Shown here in pieces: positions 6,816-6,922 of a stretch of DNA of 6,922 nt. Below the pieces are notes generated by a model. That model had not been told where the DNA came from. It worked only from the letters and a program-made list of their open reading frames with translations, and made no database searches. Positions within the stretch are counted from its first letter, which is position 1. Every line of letters begins with the position of its first letter. The stretch is from an uncultured Sphingopyxis sp. Its GTDB lineage: Bacteria > Pseudomonadota > Alphaproteobacteria > Sphingomonadales > Sphingomonadaceae. The stretch is taken from NCBI GenBank assembly GCA_937957805.1, contig CALFXW010000256.1, positions 1 to 6,922 on the forward strand, in the 5' to 3' direction. The position numbers and the translations under genes were made by a program.

Positions 6816-6922
6816 GCCGGCCAGCATCAGGCTCATCAGGATGACCACCGCGATCACCACCCACACCGTGAACTTCACCGGCAAACGCTCCCACACCCGG
6901 TGCCACGCGCCCTGCAGGAAAA
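6816..6922 (-). pseudogene. Fragment of an unidentified membrane protein, open to the window edge
   Basis: The minus-strand frame enters from the window edge and encodes about 35 residues: a basic, aromatic stretch (GAWHRVWERLPVKF) followed by a hydrophobic segment of about 19 residues (TVWVVIAVVILMSLMLAG) that looks like one transmembrane helix with its positive side cytoplasmic. It then runs in frame into the LigA fragment. I do not recognise the family. A GTG at 6896 is available but the open frame beyond it suggests an internal piece and not a start. Confidence 0.45.

Noticed and set aside
6577..6922. Mobile element or integron-like cassette as the cause of the mosaic tail
   Set aside because: No terminal inverted repeats, target duplication, recombinase sequence or attC-like structure can be seen at the joins.

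Overview
This window looks like a piece of a high-G+C alphaproteobacterial chromosome, most likely from the order Sphingomonadales. That placement is inferred from the character of the SerS, SurE, RimO and ArgC proteins and from the gene order; no search was run. From 1 to about 6579 everything reads on the + strand as a compact row of housekeeping genes: the 3' end of serS, surE, an NlpD-like LysM/LytM lipoprotein, rimO, an M17 leucyl aminopeptidase, a small SH3-domain protein, and the start of argC. Gaps between genes are 1 to 80 bp. The last two genes overlap by ATGA. No promoter or convincing terminator is visible, so much of the row could be co-transcribed.

The functions are a loose household set, not one pathway. 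They cover tRNA charging (SerS), nucleotide phosphatase (SurE), control of septal peptidoglycan cleavage (NlpD-like), ribosomal protein S12 modification (RimO), peptide turnover (M17), possible cell-wall or ligand binding (SH3 protein) and arginine synthesis (ArgC). The NlpD-like protein has lost two of the four expected zinc ligands in its LytM domain, so it is best read as an amidase activator and not a peptidase.

The right end, about 6580 to 6922, does not belong with the rest. After 67 ArgC codons the frame runs without a stop into about 28 codons of the C-terminal AAA+ region of a sigma-54 activator of the DctD/NtrC type. Next comes a minus-strand piece of the helix-hairpin-helix region of NAD-dependent DNA ligase (LigA), and then a minus-strand membrane segment I cannot place. 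Three unrelated gene fragments in about 340 bp, in changing orientation, with codon use unlike the left part and no mobile-element ends, most likely mean a chimeric read or misassembled contig end. A natural scrambled locus is less likely.

I do not see a convincing undescribed biological system. The points most worth a second look are the chimeric tail, the degenerate LytM site and the catalytic-domain-free SH3 protein ahead of argC.
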